In this document: piece by piece, positions 15,938 to 24,363 of the stretch
Layout of the letters: each line of letters begins with the position of its first letter
Numbering within the stretch: the first letter of the stretch is position 1
Origin: Sphingomonadales bacterium Ga0077557
Lineage (GTDB): Bacteria; Pseudomonadota; Alphaproteobacteria; Sphingomonadales; Sphingomonadaceae
Assembly (NCBI GenBank): GCA_001464615.1
Contig: LNFI01000034.1
Location: forward strand, 1 to 59,621
DNA length: 59,621 nucleotides
Direction: 5' to 3'
The notes under the pieces: generated by a model
What the model saw: the letters and a program-made list of their open reading frames with translations, nothing else
What the model was told of the DNA's origin: nothing
Databases searched by the model: none
Program-made: the position numbers and the translations under genes

Positions 15938-15966
15938 GGGGGTCAGTCCGCGCGGTCTGATTCCCC
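15938..15966 (+). promoter_or_regulatory. Long hairpin upstream of the 15989 gene
   Basis: GGGGGTCAG (15938-15946) pairs with CTGAT plus CCCC (15957-15966), with one bulged T. Inside it, CCG/CGG can extend the stem. It ends 22 bases before the start codon, so it could mask or present the ribosome site, or act like the other leaders. Its sequence does not match either leader family. Confidence 0.4.
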
Positions 15967-15988
15967 ACCCTTACCAACGGAGTTTATC

Positions 15989-16435
15989 ATGGCCGATCGC
16001 GCTTCAGTCGCGATCCGCGTTGGCGGATCGCTGTCCCCTGCCCTTTTTCCCGCTCTTCTCGCGGCAATCGAGAGCGACGGCGCATTTACCGACTGGGATG
16101 GCACCGCATTTGTACCCGACAACCTTGACCAGAGCGTACCTCTCTACCTGGTTGATCATGAGGTCGCTTGGGGCCGGTTCGAGGCGATCGAGGCCTTCTG
16201 TGTCGATCATGGCCTTTTCTTCGCCCGTTGGGCTGGCGGCGCCCCGGGAGCTTTCGGCCCCGAACGGGTGGTCTTTGATGGCACGTCCGTTCGGAGCTTC
16301 GCGGCCTCCGACGATGACGAAATCATGATTTCGGCCGAAACGGTGCGCGGCCTCGGCAGCTATGCTGCGGTACTGTCCCATCTCGCTGCAGCGGAATTCG
16401 AGATACCTCCGTTGCGGGTGAACGGCAGCGCATGA
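15989..16435 (+). CDS. Hypothetical protein, small soluble
   Basis: This 148-residue protein starts MADRASVAIRVGGSLSPALF and is acidic, with an alternating alpha/beta pattern (SLSPALFPALLAAIESDG, VPLYLVDHEVAWGRFEAIEAFC, GLFFARWAGGAPGAFGPE). I recognise no family. The start follows a hairpin-containing leader and CGGAG (15979-15983). Codon use matches the rest of the block. The gene precedes the family 2 leader and DUF2493, so it probably belongs to the same plasmid-establishment series. Confidence 0.6.
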   Translation: MADRASVAIRVGGSLSPALFPALLAAIESDGAFTDWDGTAFVPDNLDQSVPLYLVDHEVAWGRFEAIEAFCVDHGLFFARWAGGAPGAFGPERVVFDGTSVRSFAASDDDEIMISAETVRGLGSYAAVLSHLAAAEFEIPPLRVNGSA

Positions 16436-16510
16436 GGGCTGGATAGAGCCAGTCAGTCCCGACACCTCCCCGCCAGAGGATGCGGCATATGGGCGCCCGC
16501 GAGGCCCTGG

Positions 16511-16585
16511 CAACCCGCGAACGGCGGGCCGAGTTGCCGTGTGCCACGGCTGCCCGCACCACCCCTTGTTCGCGGGTTTCCCTCG
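16511..16585 (+). promoter_or_regulatory. Structured leader, family 2 copy 1 (before DUF2493)
   Basis: A 46-base core (16524-16569) is identical, except for one base, to 25181-25226 upstream of ssb. Three hairpins can be drawn: CCCGC/GCGGG (16514-16528), GCCGTG-TGC-CACGGC (16536-16550) and ACCC/GGGT (16561-16577). Outside the core the sequence diverges but the first and third stems remain paired. A further small GGTG/CACC hairpin is at 16597-16608. No start codon is closer than 90 bases, so the element is a 5' leader or promoter region. Confidence 0.65.
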
Positions 16586-16677
16586 GCTGTGCCTCGGTGC
16601 CAGCACCTCTTTGCGAGCGCCCAGAGAATGCGCATCCGGCGGAGAGGCCGCCGGCACAGACAGAAAGGCTCGCTATT

Positions 16678-17637
16678 ATGTCCACATCGCTTGCAGCCGC
16701 GCTCGCGGCACTCGAGCTAGGGCACCTCGAACCCCGCGTTGAAGAATTGGGCGGCATGGCACCGCCGCCAACCGAGGCCCTGGAGCAAACCGTTACCGCA
16801 ATCTGGAGCGATCTCTTCACGACGATGGGAAACACCTCGCTCGAGCGTGACATCGAAGATCTGGGCTGGGGCCTCGTGAATCTCTTCCACCGCGCCGCTG
16901 CCAAGAAGCACGGGTTGGTCGATCGGTTGACCGACGACATTCGCCTGCTGCTCGCCGAACAGGACGGCTCGGAGATCAGCACGGCCAATCTCGAGGAGAA
17001 GATCGAGCTGGCCAAGAAGGTCGAGGAATCCGCTGGGTCCTTCGAGGTCATGCGCGACATCGCCGCCGCGCAGTATATCCGCGAGACCGGAAAGTCCTGG
17101 GTGCCATCGTCCGGCAACCGCATATCGCTTGGTGTCACCGCCGGGATCGTCGATGGTCATGCCTTCCTTCGCGCGCGCCGGGAGCGGGCCCTGAACGCCA
17201 ACAAGGCACAGGGTACGCCGGTGGTATTCGCCGGTGGCCGCCTGACCTTCGCCACTGACGACGACATGAAGACGTTTGCCGACAACCTGCTTACCACCCT
17301 CAACAAGGTTCGCGCCCGTGTTGGCGATATGTATCTTGTCCATGGCGGCGATATGAAGGGAATCGAGCGGCTTGCGGCATCCTGGGCCGATCAGAACGGG
17401 ATCCAGCAAGTGCGGTTCGGCCTTGATCGCAAGCTCGGCGATCGCGCGGGTTTCCGCCGCAATGAGCAGATGCTCTCGCTCAAGCCGAGGTTCGTGATCG
17501 CGTTTCAAGGTAACGGCGTCACCGAGCGCCTCGTGATCGAGGCGAAAGCCCGCAACATCCGAGTGGTGGATCGTCGTGGTCCGCTGGGCGTAGCGCCTGC
17601 ATCGCTCAATGCCGGACGGCAGCAGCGCTCAAGCTAG
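16678..17637 (+). CDS. DUF2493 (SLOG-type) protein
   Basis: This 319-residue protein has a helical N-terminal half and a C-terminal DUF2493/YspA-like domain of the SLOG nucleotide-sensing superfamily. That domain contains VVFAGGRLTFATDDD, then MYLVHGGDMKGIERLAASWADQ and a last strand FVIAFQGNGVTERLVIEAKARNI. Proteins of this type are common on sphingomonad plasmids. Their ligand is unknown, and SLOG relatives bind nucleotide-derived signals. The start ATG was chosen because the conserved N-terminus begins there and AGAAAGG lies upstream. It has a family 2 leader and ends at a hairpin terminator. Confidence 0.8.
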   Translation: MSTSLAAALAALELGHLEPRVEELGGMAPPPTEALEQTVTAIWSDLFTTMGNTSLERDIEDLGWGLVNLFHRAAAKKHGLVDRLTDDIRLLLAEQDGSEISTANLEEKIELAKKVEESAGSFEVMRDIAAAQYIRETGKSWVPSSGNRISLGVTAGIVDGHAFLRARRERALNANKAQGTPVVFAGGRLTFATDDDMKTFADNLLTTLNKVRARVGDMYLVHGGDMKGIERLAASWADQNGIQQVRFGLDRKLGDRAGFRRNEQMLSLKPRFVIAFQGNGVTERLVIEAKARNIRVVDRRGPLGVAPASLNAGRQQRSS

Positions 17638-17645
17638 GCTCGCTT

Positions 17646-17669
17646 GGGGCACCGTATTTCCGGTGCCCC
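17646..17669 (+). terminator. Hairpin terminator after DUF2493
   Basis: GGGGCACCG (17646-17654) pairs perfectly with CGGTGCCCC (17661-17669) across TATTTC. No T-run follows, so termination strength is uncertain. Confidence 0.6.
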
Positions 17670-17949
17670 TACTGCGATATCTGATTGAACGGCGGAACTC
17701 ACTGTGGCGATGAAAGGCATTAAACGATCCAGTTCACGACCTTCAATGGCGGTGGTCTAAACGGCCGCTTGTGCCGTATTCCGCCATTCGGCTCACTCAA
17801 ACCTGCCGGTCGGCAATGCGCCCATAAATTGCCGTTAGCCATCGTTTCGGCCGATCCCAAAACCTGCCACTCCTCGAGGTGGCACTGGCTGGTGCGACGG
17901 CAGGTTCGCACACCCCGCTGGAGTGCGGCATTTGGATTAAGCCCGCTGA
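17670..17949. other. Gene-free border region left of the redox cluster
   Basis: About 280 bases between the DUF2493 terminator and the first alpha/beta hydrolase stop. Short frames on both strands lack ribosome sites and family features. I see no inverted repeat or target duplication that would mark an insertion end. Confidence 0.4.
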
Positions 17950-18759
17950 TTACTCAGCGGCGATGTGAAAAGACTCTTCGGCCGCAGCTAATCCCTTGCC
18001 GGCCAGCCAAGCGAGGACGCCGTCTGCAATCTCCTGCCAGCCTTGTTCAGCAAAGAGGAAATGCGACCGGCCAGGATAGGCGACGAACTCGGCGGGTGCC
18101 TTGGCCTTGTCATAGGCCCGCCAGATCCGCTTGATCATCGCGGGGTCTGCCGTCTTGTCCTTCAACCCGGCGATCAGCAGCAGCGGACTCGATAGCCCGT
18201 TGAACGACACGCCATTGCCGATACCGATCGCTGCCTGAAAATAGGGGCGGCCCGGCGCGGGCACGACATAGGTATCATAAGCGTCGTCGACGATTCCGGC
18301 GGGCAGCGTGTTGGCAAACGTCCCGGCAAACCCCTCGCGCGACATGGTGAGCACGCGGTTCCAGCCGTTCCATGATGTCAGCACCGGCAGCGCGCTCAGC
18401 ACCGAGCGCAGGCCGGGAAAGACGCCGCGCGGTGGCGCCGGGTCGAGCACCGCACCTGCGAGGCCCAGGCCGCGATCGAGCAGCATCAGCGTGATCAGGC
18501 CGCCAAAGCTGTGGCCAACGATGATCGGCGGTTCGTCGAGCTTGGCGATCTCGGCGGCATAATGATCGACGATATCGACGACATTCAGCGTCGCCAGCGC
18601 CGGATCGGGGCTGCGGCGAAGCGAGGGAATGGGGCGGTCCATATGCGGCCAAGTTGGCGCGACCGTCTTATAGCCCGCCGCTTCGACATAGGATCGCCAG
18701 CCGTCCCAAGCCTTCGGGGTAAGCCAGGCGCCGTGTACGAACATTATAGTCTTGGTCAT
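17950..18759 (-). CDS. Alpha/beta hydrolase
   Basis: This 269-residue protein starts [20 protein letters not shown], the first strand and oxyanion HGxW loop of the alpha/beta hydrolase fold. The nucleophile elbow GHSFGG lies near residue 107. The acid is probably in GLKDKTADP, and the catalytic histidine in [12 protein letters not shown]. The substrate is unknown. Relatives are esterases or lactonases of the AB-hydrolase-6 type. ATG 18759 is preceded by AAGGAG (18768-18774 on the complement); longer starts upstream enter the divergent promoter. It is divergent from wrbA and is the leftmost gene of the redox/stress cluster. Confidence 0.85.
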   Translation of the reverse strand: MTKTIMFVHGAWLTPKAWDGWRSYVEAAGYKTVAPTWPHMDRPIPSLRRSPDPALATLNVVDIVDHYAAEIAKLDEPPIIVGHSFGGLITLMLLDRGLGLAGAVLDPAPPRGVFPGLRSVLSALPVLTSWNGWNRVLTMSREGFAGTFANTLPAGIVDDAYDTYVVPAPGRPYFQAAIGIGNGVSFNGLSSPLLLIAGLKDKTADPAMIKRIWRAYDKAKAPAEFVAYPGRSHFLFAEQGWQEIADGVLAWLAGKGLAAAEESFHIAAE

Positions 18760-18834
18760 GTCGGTCACTCCTTGTGGAGCCCGATTTATGCCGGGGGACG
18801 CCGTGCCGCTGCCATTGTGCGGGGGTGTCGCCGG

Positions 18835-18852
18835 ATCATGCTTAGGTATGAT
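18835..18852. promoter_or_regulatory. Candidate FixJ-type regulator site between hydrolase and wrbA
   Basis: ATCAT and ATGAT form an inverted repeat around GCTTAGGT. The right half, TTAGGTATGAT, agrees at 9 of 11 bases with TAACGTATGAT upstream of the cysteine hydrolase operon (24354-24365). Both divergent promoters of the cluster thus carry a similar site. The assignment to the local response regulator is inference. Confidence 0.4.
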
Positions 18853-18933
18853 GCGCCAGCCCAAGCAGATAATGGCGGTGCAGCCCCGGTCCGCGCGACA
18901 TCCTGTCCCGTTCAACCGACAGGGAAACGCGAC

Positions 18934-19533
18934 ATGAGCAAGATCCTCATTCTCTATTACAGCAGCTATGGCCATATCGAGACGATGGCCGACGCCATTG
19001 CCGAGGGCGCGCGATCACAAGGCGCGACAGTCGATATTCGCAGGGTCCCGGAAACCGTGCCCGATGATATTGCGACGGCAGCGCATTATAAGCGCGACCA
19101 GGCCGCATCCGTCGCGACGATTGCCGAGCTCGAGCATTATGATGCGATCATCGTCGGCACCGGCACCCGGTTCGGGCGGATGTCGTCGCAGCTCGCGGCA
19201 TTCCTCGATCAGGGCGGCGGCTTGTGGGCACGCGGTGCGCTCAACGGCAAGATCGGCGCAGCTTTCGTCTCGACCGCGACCCAGCATGGCGGGCAGGAAA
19301 CGACCCTGTTCTCGATCATCACCAACCTGCTGCACTTCGGGATGACGATCGTCGGCTTGCCCTATAGCCATCAAGGGCAGATGAGCGTGGACGAGATCGT
19401 CGGCGGGGCGCCTTATGGCGCGACGACGATCACCGGCACGGATAGTTCGCGCGTCCCATCGGCGATCGATCTGGCCGGGGCGCGGCACCAGGGCGAGCTT
19501 GTCGCGCGGCTGGCCAACAAGGTTTTCGGCTGA
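18934..19533 (+). CDS. wrbA: NAD(P)H:quinone oxidoreductase, WrbA type IV
   Basis: This 199-residue flavodoxin-like FMN enzyme carries out two-electron reduction of quinones, limiting one-electron redox cycling. The FMN phosphate loop is [15 protein letters not shown] at residues 8-22. The characteristic WrbA stretch [19 protein letters not shown] and the [16 protein letters not shown] loop are present. The length is typical for the family. The start ATG is the only one giving the flavodoxin N-terminus [11 protein letters not shown]. It faces the histidine kinase gene with only 6 bases between the stops. Confidence 0.93.
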   Translation: MSKILILYYSSYGHIETMADAIAEGARSQGATVDIRRVPETVPDDIATAAHYKRDQAASVATIAELEHYDAIIVGTGTRFGRMSSQLAAFLDQGGGLWARGALNGKIGAAFVSTATQHGGQETTLFSIITNLLHFGMTIVGLPYSHQGQMSVDEIVGGAPYGATTITGTDSSRVPSAIDLAGARHQGELVARLANKVFG

Positions 19534-19539
19534 GCGGGG

Positions 19540-21108
19540 CTAAGCGGCGCCGGGCATGGCGATGATCGGCGCGGGCAGCGTGACGATGAAGCGCGCGCCT
19601 GGATCGGCTTGGGCAGCCGCAATGGTGCCGCCATGCGCTTCGACGATCGAGCGACAGATCGAGAGGCCCATGCCCAGGCCTGAGGCTTTGGTCGTGAAAA
19701 AGCCCTCGAAAAGCTTGTTAGGCTGATCGAGCAAGCCGTGGCCATTGTCCGTCACTTCCAGCGATAGCCGACCGTCAGGCAGCGTCGCGGTGGCGATGCC
19801 CAGCCGCCTCTGGTCGCAGCCAGCCATTGCTTGCAAGGCGTTAACCGCCAGGTTGACGATCACTTGCTGGATTTGCGTGCGGTCCATTGGCACGATGGGC
19901 AGGTCAGCGCCGAGTTGTAGGTCGACAACGACATTCTGCGCCTTCAATTCATGGTCGAGGAACAGCACGACTTCCTCCACCAACGCATTCAACGACAAGG
20001 GCAGCCGCTCGGGCTCGCGCCGCTCGGCCATGTCGCGGACGCGCGCAATGATATCCGATGCGCGGCGGGCATCGGCGGCCATGCGCTGGGCCAGGCTGCG
20101 AACTTCCTCGATATCGGGGCTGTCGGCGGCGAGCCAGCGCAGGCTTGCCGCCGCACTGGTGGCAATCGCCGCCAGCGGCTGATTGACTTCATGCGCAATC
20201 GACGCCGTCAGCTCGCCCAGCATCGACACGCGCGCGGCATGGGCAAATTCGGTTTGCACTTTCTGGAGCGCCGCTTCGGCTTGCTTGCGGGCGGAAATAT
20301 CGACCACGCCGATCAGAATGACGCCGCGCTTGCGATTGTCCTGCGACAACGAGACGGTGAACAGAACGTCGACCAGCGCCCCGTCCAACCGGTAGAGCTT
20401 GGTTTCGGTGACGATATGCGGCTGCCGCGACATCGTCGCGACCAGCGCGTCGACATAGACAGGCTCGCTTGCTTCCGGCCAGAAATCGGCGATCGTCCGG
20501 CCGATGATCGCGTCGCGGGTTTCGGCGCCGAAGAACGCGAGGCCGTTCACATTGAGGTCGATCACTTCGGCGCGCTGCATCGTCGTGCGGACGAAGTCGC
20601 GATTGGCCATCAGGTACGCGCGCAGATCAGTGACGCCTTGATCGCGCAGCGGGATCAACATCGCGCCGACGCGCGTGAAATCGACTTCCCAAAACGCCAC
20701 CGCCATCGCCTGGAACATGTTGCGATAGCGGTATTCGCTGATCCGCAGCGCATCCTCGGTCGCCTTGCGCTGCGAAACGTCGCGCGCGGTCTCGATAATG
20801 CGCAGCGGCGTGCCGTCGGGCTCGACTTCAGTGGTCCAGCGCACGTCGATGACACGCTCTTCGCCAACGGCGGTCGAGCGGATCAGCTCGCCTTCCCACG
20901 ATCCTTCGGCAAAGGCCTGCCGCTGCAATTGGCCGATGTTATCGTGCCGGGTGGCCAGCAATTGGTTGATGTCGCGGCCCAGCGCCGCCGATCGCGGCCA
21001 GCCATAGAGCAGCTCGGAGCCCTTGTTCCACGACAGGATCGTCCCAGCCGCATCGCAGGTAACAACGCTTTCATGGACCAGGTCGAGGATGTCGGTTTGA
21101 GTCGCCAC
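19540..21108 (-). CDS. PAS-domain sensor histidine kinase
   Basis: This 522-residue kinase has no membrane segment, so it is likely cytoplasmic. Two PAS modules occupy roughly residues 1-120 and 125-280; the first ends in the PAC motif RIIETARDVSQRK. The HisKA domain has the phospho-acceptor H306 in SIAHEVNQPLAAI. The HATPase_c domain follows with IVNLAVNALQAM (N box), DNGHGL (G1) and GLGMGLSI (G2). The sequence is of the FixL/NtrB-like HPK4 type, in which the first PAS often binds heme or flavin; I cannot tell the ligand. The partner is probably the FixJ-type regulator at 21575-22174, with the lone receiver as a modulator. Confidence 0.9.
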   Translation of the reverse strand: MATQTDILDLVHESVVTCDAAGTILSWNKGSELLYGWPRSAALGRDINQLLATRHDNIGQLQRQAFAEGSWEGELIRSTAVGEERVIDVRWTTEVEPDGTPLRIIETARDVSQRKATEDALRISEYRYRNMFQAMAVAFWEVDFTRVGAMLIPLRDQGVTDLRAYLMANRDFVRTTMQRAEVIDLNVNGLAFFGAETRDAIIGRTIADFWPEASEPVYVDALVATMSRQPHIVTETKLYRLDGALVDVLFTVSLSQDNRKRGVILIGVVDISARKQAEAALQKVQTEFAHAARVSMLGELTASIAHEVNQPLAAIATSAAASLRWLAADSPDIEEVRSLAQRMAADARRASDIIARVRDMAERREPERLPLSLNALVEEVVLFLDHELKAQNVVVDLQLGADLPIVPMDRTQIQQVIVNLAVNALQAMAGCDQRRLGIATATLPDGRLSLEVTDNGHGLLDQPNKLFEGFFTTKASGLGMGLSICRSIVEAHGGTIAAAQADPGARFIVTLPAPIIAMPGAA

Positions 21109-21132
21109 GACGCTATCGTCCCCGAAATGCCG

Positions 21133-21489
21133 CTAGCGGTCCAGCGCGCCGCGGATCAAGGCGGCGAGATCGTCTGCTTCGAAGGGCTTGCGGAGAACAC
21201 AGAGCACGCCTTGCGCCGCCGCCAGGGCGTCGATCCCCGGTTCGGTCCGCGCTGTTACCATGATGACCGGCAGGCCGTTCTTGAAGCGCGCGGCAAGGTC
21301 GATGCCGCTTAGGCCCGGCAATTGGTAATCCGACACCAGGCAGGAAGCGCGGTTCGCCGCATCACTGGCGAGAAACGTCTCGGCCGAGCCAAAGCCTTCG
21401 CCATCATAACCCATCGACCGCACCAGCCCGACCAGCGCGGGCCGCATCGAATCGTCGTCTTCGACAATGGCAATCAACGGCTTGGTCAC
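21133..21489 (-). CDS. Stand-alone response-regulator receiver
   Basis: This 118-residue CheY-like receiver has no output domain. The acidic pocket is E10-D11-D12, the phospho-acceptor is D54 (in VSDYQLPGLSG), and the conserved threonine and lysine are in MVTARTEP and LRKPFEADD. Single receivers beside FixL/FixJ-type pairs commonly act as phosphate sinks or as phosphorylation modulators. It lies between the FixJ-type gene and the kinase, 24 bases from the latter, in a likely operon. Confidence 0.88.
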   Translation of the reverse strand: MTKPLIAIVEDDDSMRPALVGLVRSMGYDGEGFGSAETFLASDAANRASCLVSDYQLPGLSGIDLAARFKNGLPVIMVTARTEPGIDALAAAQGVLCVLRKPFEADDLAALIRGALDR

Positions 21490-21574
21490 GCGCGAAACCC
21501 TATGTGCAGCGATGATGCCGCAATCCGAACCCGCTGTCGCAGATCGCCGACGGGCTGGCGATCATCTGATGGTA

Positions 21575-22174
21575 TTAGGCGGTGACCCCAAGCCGCTGCG
21601 CCATGCGCACCAGATCGGGTAAGGTGCGCGCCCCCATCTTGCGCATCGCCGCGCCGCGATGGATCTTGACCGTCACCTCGCTCAGGCCGAGCTCGAAGGC
21701 CGCCTGCTTGTTCATCTGGCCCGCGGTCACCAGCGCCATCACTTGTTGTTCGCGTTGTGACAGCGTGGCGTGGCGCGCGTGCAGGTCGGCATCGTCGACG
21801 GCCAGTGCGCGCCGCTGGCCGTCCCTGGCGATTGCTGCTGTGACGGCGTCGAGCATGTCCTGATCGCGGAACGGCTTGACGAGAAAATCGACCGCGCCGG
21901 CTTTCATCGCCCGCACGCTCATCGGAATGTCGCCGTGGCCGCTCATCAGAACCACGGGCAGGCCAATGCCGAGCGCATCGAGCTGATCCTGAAAGTCGAG
22001 CCCGCTCATCCCCGGCATCCGCACGTCGAGCACCAGACACCCCGGCAGGTCAGGCCGGGTCGACGCCAGAAAGTCCGCGACCGACGCATGCTGCTGGCAA
22101 GCCAGCCCGACCGACCGAAACAGGCTGTCGAGCGCCATGCGCAGCGAGTCATCGTCATCGATGATGTGGATCAT
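21575..22174 (-). CDS. FixJ-family response regulator
   Basis: This 199-residue regulator has an N-terminal receiver with the acidic pocket DDDD at 6-9 and phospho-acceptor D50 (LVLDVRMPGMSG). A C-terminal LuxR/GerE-type HTH contains LSQREQQVMALVTAGQMNKQAAFELGLSEVTVKIHRGAAMRKM. I expect it to activate the two divergent transcription units of this cluster after phosphorylation by the PAS kinase. The frame is open further upstream, but ATG 22174 gives the family N-terminus MIHIIDDDD; a weak ribosome site precedes it. It lies between osmC and the receiver gene. Confidence 0.9.
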   Translation of the reverse strand: MIHIIDDDDSLRMALDSLFRSVGLACQQHASVADFLASTRPDLPGCLVLDVRMPGMSGLDFQDQLDALGIGLPVVLMSGHGDIPMSVRAMKAGAVDFLVKPFRDQDMLDAVTAAIARDGQRRALAVDDADLHARHATLSQREQQVMALVTAGQMNKQAAFELGLSEVTVKIHRGAAMRKMGARTLPDLVRMAQRLGVTA

Positions 22175-22247
22175 GGCCTCGGTCTGCACCTCGATGGGTT
22201 TATCCCTGCCGCCGCCGCACTGCAACGTCGGCAGGGATGAAGCGGCT

Positions 22248-22676
22248 TCAAACCAGCGCGGCGTCGAGCGTGATCTCGGCATTGAGCACTTTCGACAGCG
22301 GGCAATTGGCCTTGGCACCGGCAGCGGCGGCCTGGAAAGTCGCGTCATCCGCCCCCGGGATGGTCGCGCGCAGCGTGAGGTTCACCGTGGGGATGAAGAA
22401 GCCGCCATCGCCTTGTTCGAGCGTGACCACCGCCTTGGTGTCGAGCGCCGACGCAGTCAGGCCTGCCTCGGCAAGCACGAGCGTCAATGCCATCGTGAAG
22501 CAGGCGGCATGGGCGGCGGCGAGCAATTCCTCCGGGTTCGATCCGGCGACCCCTTCGAACCGGCTGGCAAAGCCATAGGGATAGCTAGCCAGCGCGCCGC
22601 TTGCGGTCGTGATCGCGCCCTTGCCGTCCTTCAGGCCGCCTTCCCAATGGGCGGAACCGGTACGTTGAATCTTCAT
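22248..22676 (-). CDS. osmC: OsmC-family peroxiredoxin
   Basis: This 142-residue enzyme reduces organic hydroperoxides. The two catalytic cysteines of the OsmC/Ohr fold are C59 (HAACFTM) and C125 (KANCPLSK). The N-terminus MKIQRTGSAHWEGGLKDGKG is typical for OsmC rather than Ohr, and the length fits. It lies downstream of the second alpha/beta hydrolase gene, 36 bases away, and is co-oriented with the cysteine hydrolase and the regulator genes. Together with WrbA this suggests a response to electrophile, quinone or peroxide stress. Confidence 0.92.
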   Translation of the reverse strand: MKIQRTGSAHWEGGLKDGKGAITTASGALASYPYGFASRFEGVAGSNPEELLAAAHAACFTMALTLVLAEAGLTASALDTKAVVTLEQGDGGFFIPTVNLTLRATIPGADDATFQAAAAGAKANCPLSKVLNAEITLDAALV

Positions 22677-22712
22677 GGCTCATTCCTTTCGGTTGATTGG
22701 TTGCGTTTCGGG

Positions 22713-23579
22713 TCAGCTGTTGCGGACAAAGCTGGCGATCATGTCGGCCGCCAGCTCGGGATATTGGTGCTGCGGACCATGCCCGCAGTCGGGATAGGTC
22801 GCGACGAACAGCGTCGGCCACGCATCGTTCAGCGCGTACCAATTCTCGACCGGAAAGATGAGATCATGGTCGCCGCACAGCGCCAGCACCGGGATGTCGG
22901 TTGCCCGAAAGAAGGCCGCATAGGCGCCGTCAGGATCGGGGAAGGGCGTCGACGGATCGCTCGATGCCCACATTGCTGCATTCATGATCTCGGGTGCGGT
23001 GGCATGATCGAGCACGTCGCGGCGCGCGGCGATCCGGGCCATCGATGCATCGCCCAAGCGGCGGCTTCTGGCTGAATTGGGCTCGAAGAACAGGATGTAT
23101 TCGTCCTCCACCGTATAGGTCAGCTTGGTGGCGGTTTCGAAGAACAGCGGCTCAGGCTGCTTGACCATAAGCCCCGGCGGCATCGTCGCAATCGCCAGGA
23201 CATGGCTGGCTTTCTCAGGGTACATCGCCGCAAAAACAAGCGCGGCAAAGCCGCCCAGTGACCAGCCGCCGATGACGACCCTGCCCAGTTCAAGGGCATC
23301 GACCAGATCGTTCACATCGCGCGCCATGTCGGCCTTGGCGTAGCTCGCGGTGCCGGTCGACAGGCCAAGGCCGGAATAGTCGAACACGGTCACGGTGAAG
23401 TTCTCTGCCAACCGATCGAGGAAAAGCGGATCCCACATGTCCATCGTGCCCCGCAGGCGGATACAAAGGACGAGATTGGGGCCGGTGCCGAAGGTCCGGT
23501 AGGCCAAGGTCCGCCCACCGACGTCGACCAGTCGGTTCGGCGCGGTCAGGGCGGTGGGTCGTGCAAGCACATCGTGCAT
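22713..23579 (-). CDS. Alpha/beta hydrolase
   Basis: This 288-residue alpha/beta hydrolase has the nucleophile elbow GGWSLGG near residue 105 and the acid in CGDHDLIFP. The histidine is in DCGHGPQHQYP near the C-terminus. The oxyanion region reads VLCIRLRGTMDMWDP, which is the RxRG variant seen in relatives of this stress cluster rather than HGxP. The substrate is unknown. Its start lies 12 bases after the cysteine hydrolase stop, so both are surely in one transcript. Its close neighbour osmC follows. Confidence 0.87.
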   Translation of the reverse strand: MHDVLARPTALTAPNRLVDVGGRTLAYRTFGTGPNLVLCIRLRGTMDMWDPLFLDRLAENFTVTVFDYSGLGLSTGTASYAKADMARDVNDLVDALELGRVVIGGWSLGGFAALVFAAMYPEKASHVLAIATMPPGLMVKQPEPLFFETATKLTYTVEDEYILFFEPNSARSRRLGDASMARIAARRDVLDHATAPEIMNAAMWASSDPSTPFPDPDGAYAAFFRATDIPVLALCGDHDLIFPVENWYALNDAWPTLFVATYPDCGHGPQHQYPELAADMIASFVRNS

Positions 23580-23591
23580 TGTTATTCTCCT

Positions 23592-24248
23592 TCAGGCTGC
23601 GAGTTCGGAAAATGTAGCGAGCGCTGCCACCAGTTCGGTCGTGGTGATCACCGCATGGGCAAAGGTCGGGCCGTTGATGTCGTGGGCACAGTGCATCGCC
23701 TCGGCGCTGGCGGCGGCCGTCGCATCGCGCACCAGCGTGACGTGATAGCCCAGCTCGACCGCATACTTGCCGGTGCTTTCGATGCAGGTGTTGGCGATGA
23801 GGCCGATGAGCACGACATGTGTAATGCCCTTCTGTTTGAGCAGCGTGTCGAGGTTGGTGTTGGCAAAGCCGCTGCTCACCCAATGTTCGGTGGCGATCAG
23901 GTCGCCCGGCTGCGGCGCGAAATCGGGGTGCCATTCACCACCCCATTCGCCCGCCGCGAAGATCTGCATCTGGTAGCCACCAGCCATATAGGGACTCGGA
24001 TGGTCCCAGGCGTCGAGCTCGCCGGGGCGCCAGCGGTGATGCGGGACGATCACGATCTGCATCTGCGCCTGCCGTACCGCCGCCGTTACCAGGCGCAGAT
24101 TGTCGAGCGTCCCGACCGCCGTCGCTACCTCAGCGACCATCGGCCAGAGCTTGCCTTCGGGCGCGAGAAAGTCGTTGTAGGGATCGACGAACAGCAATGC
24201 CGTCCGCTTGATGTCATGGATCGGGCCATCGCCTGCGCCAGCTATCAT
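23592..24248 (-). CDS. Isochorismatase-like cysteine hydrolase
   Basis: This 218-residue cysteine hydrolase has the family triad: D22 in FVDPYNDF, a lysine or glutamate region in the central part, and the nucleophile in IGLIANTCIESTGK. Relatives cleave amide or ester bonds in small molecules, as in isochorismatase and nicotinamidase. The exact substrate is unknown. ATG 24248 has GGAGG five bases upstream; an in-frame TTG at 24263 is less likely. It is the first gene of the minus-strand operon running through the second hydrolase and osmC. Confidence 0.88.
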   Translation of the reverse strand: MIAGAGDGPIHDIKRTALLFVDPYNDFLAPEGKLWPMVAEVATAVGTLDNLRLVTAAVRQAQMQIVIVPHHRWRPGELDAWDHPSPYMAGGYQMQIFAAGEWGGEWHPDFAPQPGDLIATEHWVSSGFANTNLDTLLKQKGITHVVLIGLIANTCIESTGKYAVELGYHVTLVRDATAAASAEAMHCAHDINGPTFAHAVITTTELVAALATFSELAA

Positions 24249-24349
24249 GTCTGCCTCCGTCAACTGCCGTCCAGCTTGCCTGGCGGCATGTGCGGGTGAT
24301 CATGCGTGCGTGGGCAGACCGGTTGAATCGTCCGTCGGGGTGGACGAGC

Positions 24350-24363
24350 CATACTAACGTATG
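24350..24363. promoter_or_regulatory. Candidate regulator site upstream of the cysteine hydrolase operon
   Basis: CATAC and GTATG form an inverted repeat around TAAC, about 100 bases upstream of the start. The extension TAACGTATGAT resembles the site at 18835-18852 between the hydrolase and wrbA. Confidence 0.4.

Noticed and set aside
16004..16657. Minus-strand frame over the family 2 leader, with a peptide similar to one at 25144-25425
   Set aside because: The shared peptide (GWCGQPW...) only reflects the shared 46-base DNA core. Neither frame has a start signal, and the conserved hairpins explain the conservation better.
16323..17138. 271-codon minus-strand frame opposite DUF2493
   Set aside because: DUF2493 on the plus strand has a recognisable domain and a leader; the opposite frame is a GC shadow.
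19951..21312. 453-codon plus-strand frame
   Set aside because: It is a shadow of the histidine kinase, whose motifs are complete on the minus strand.
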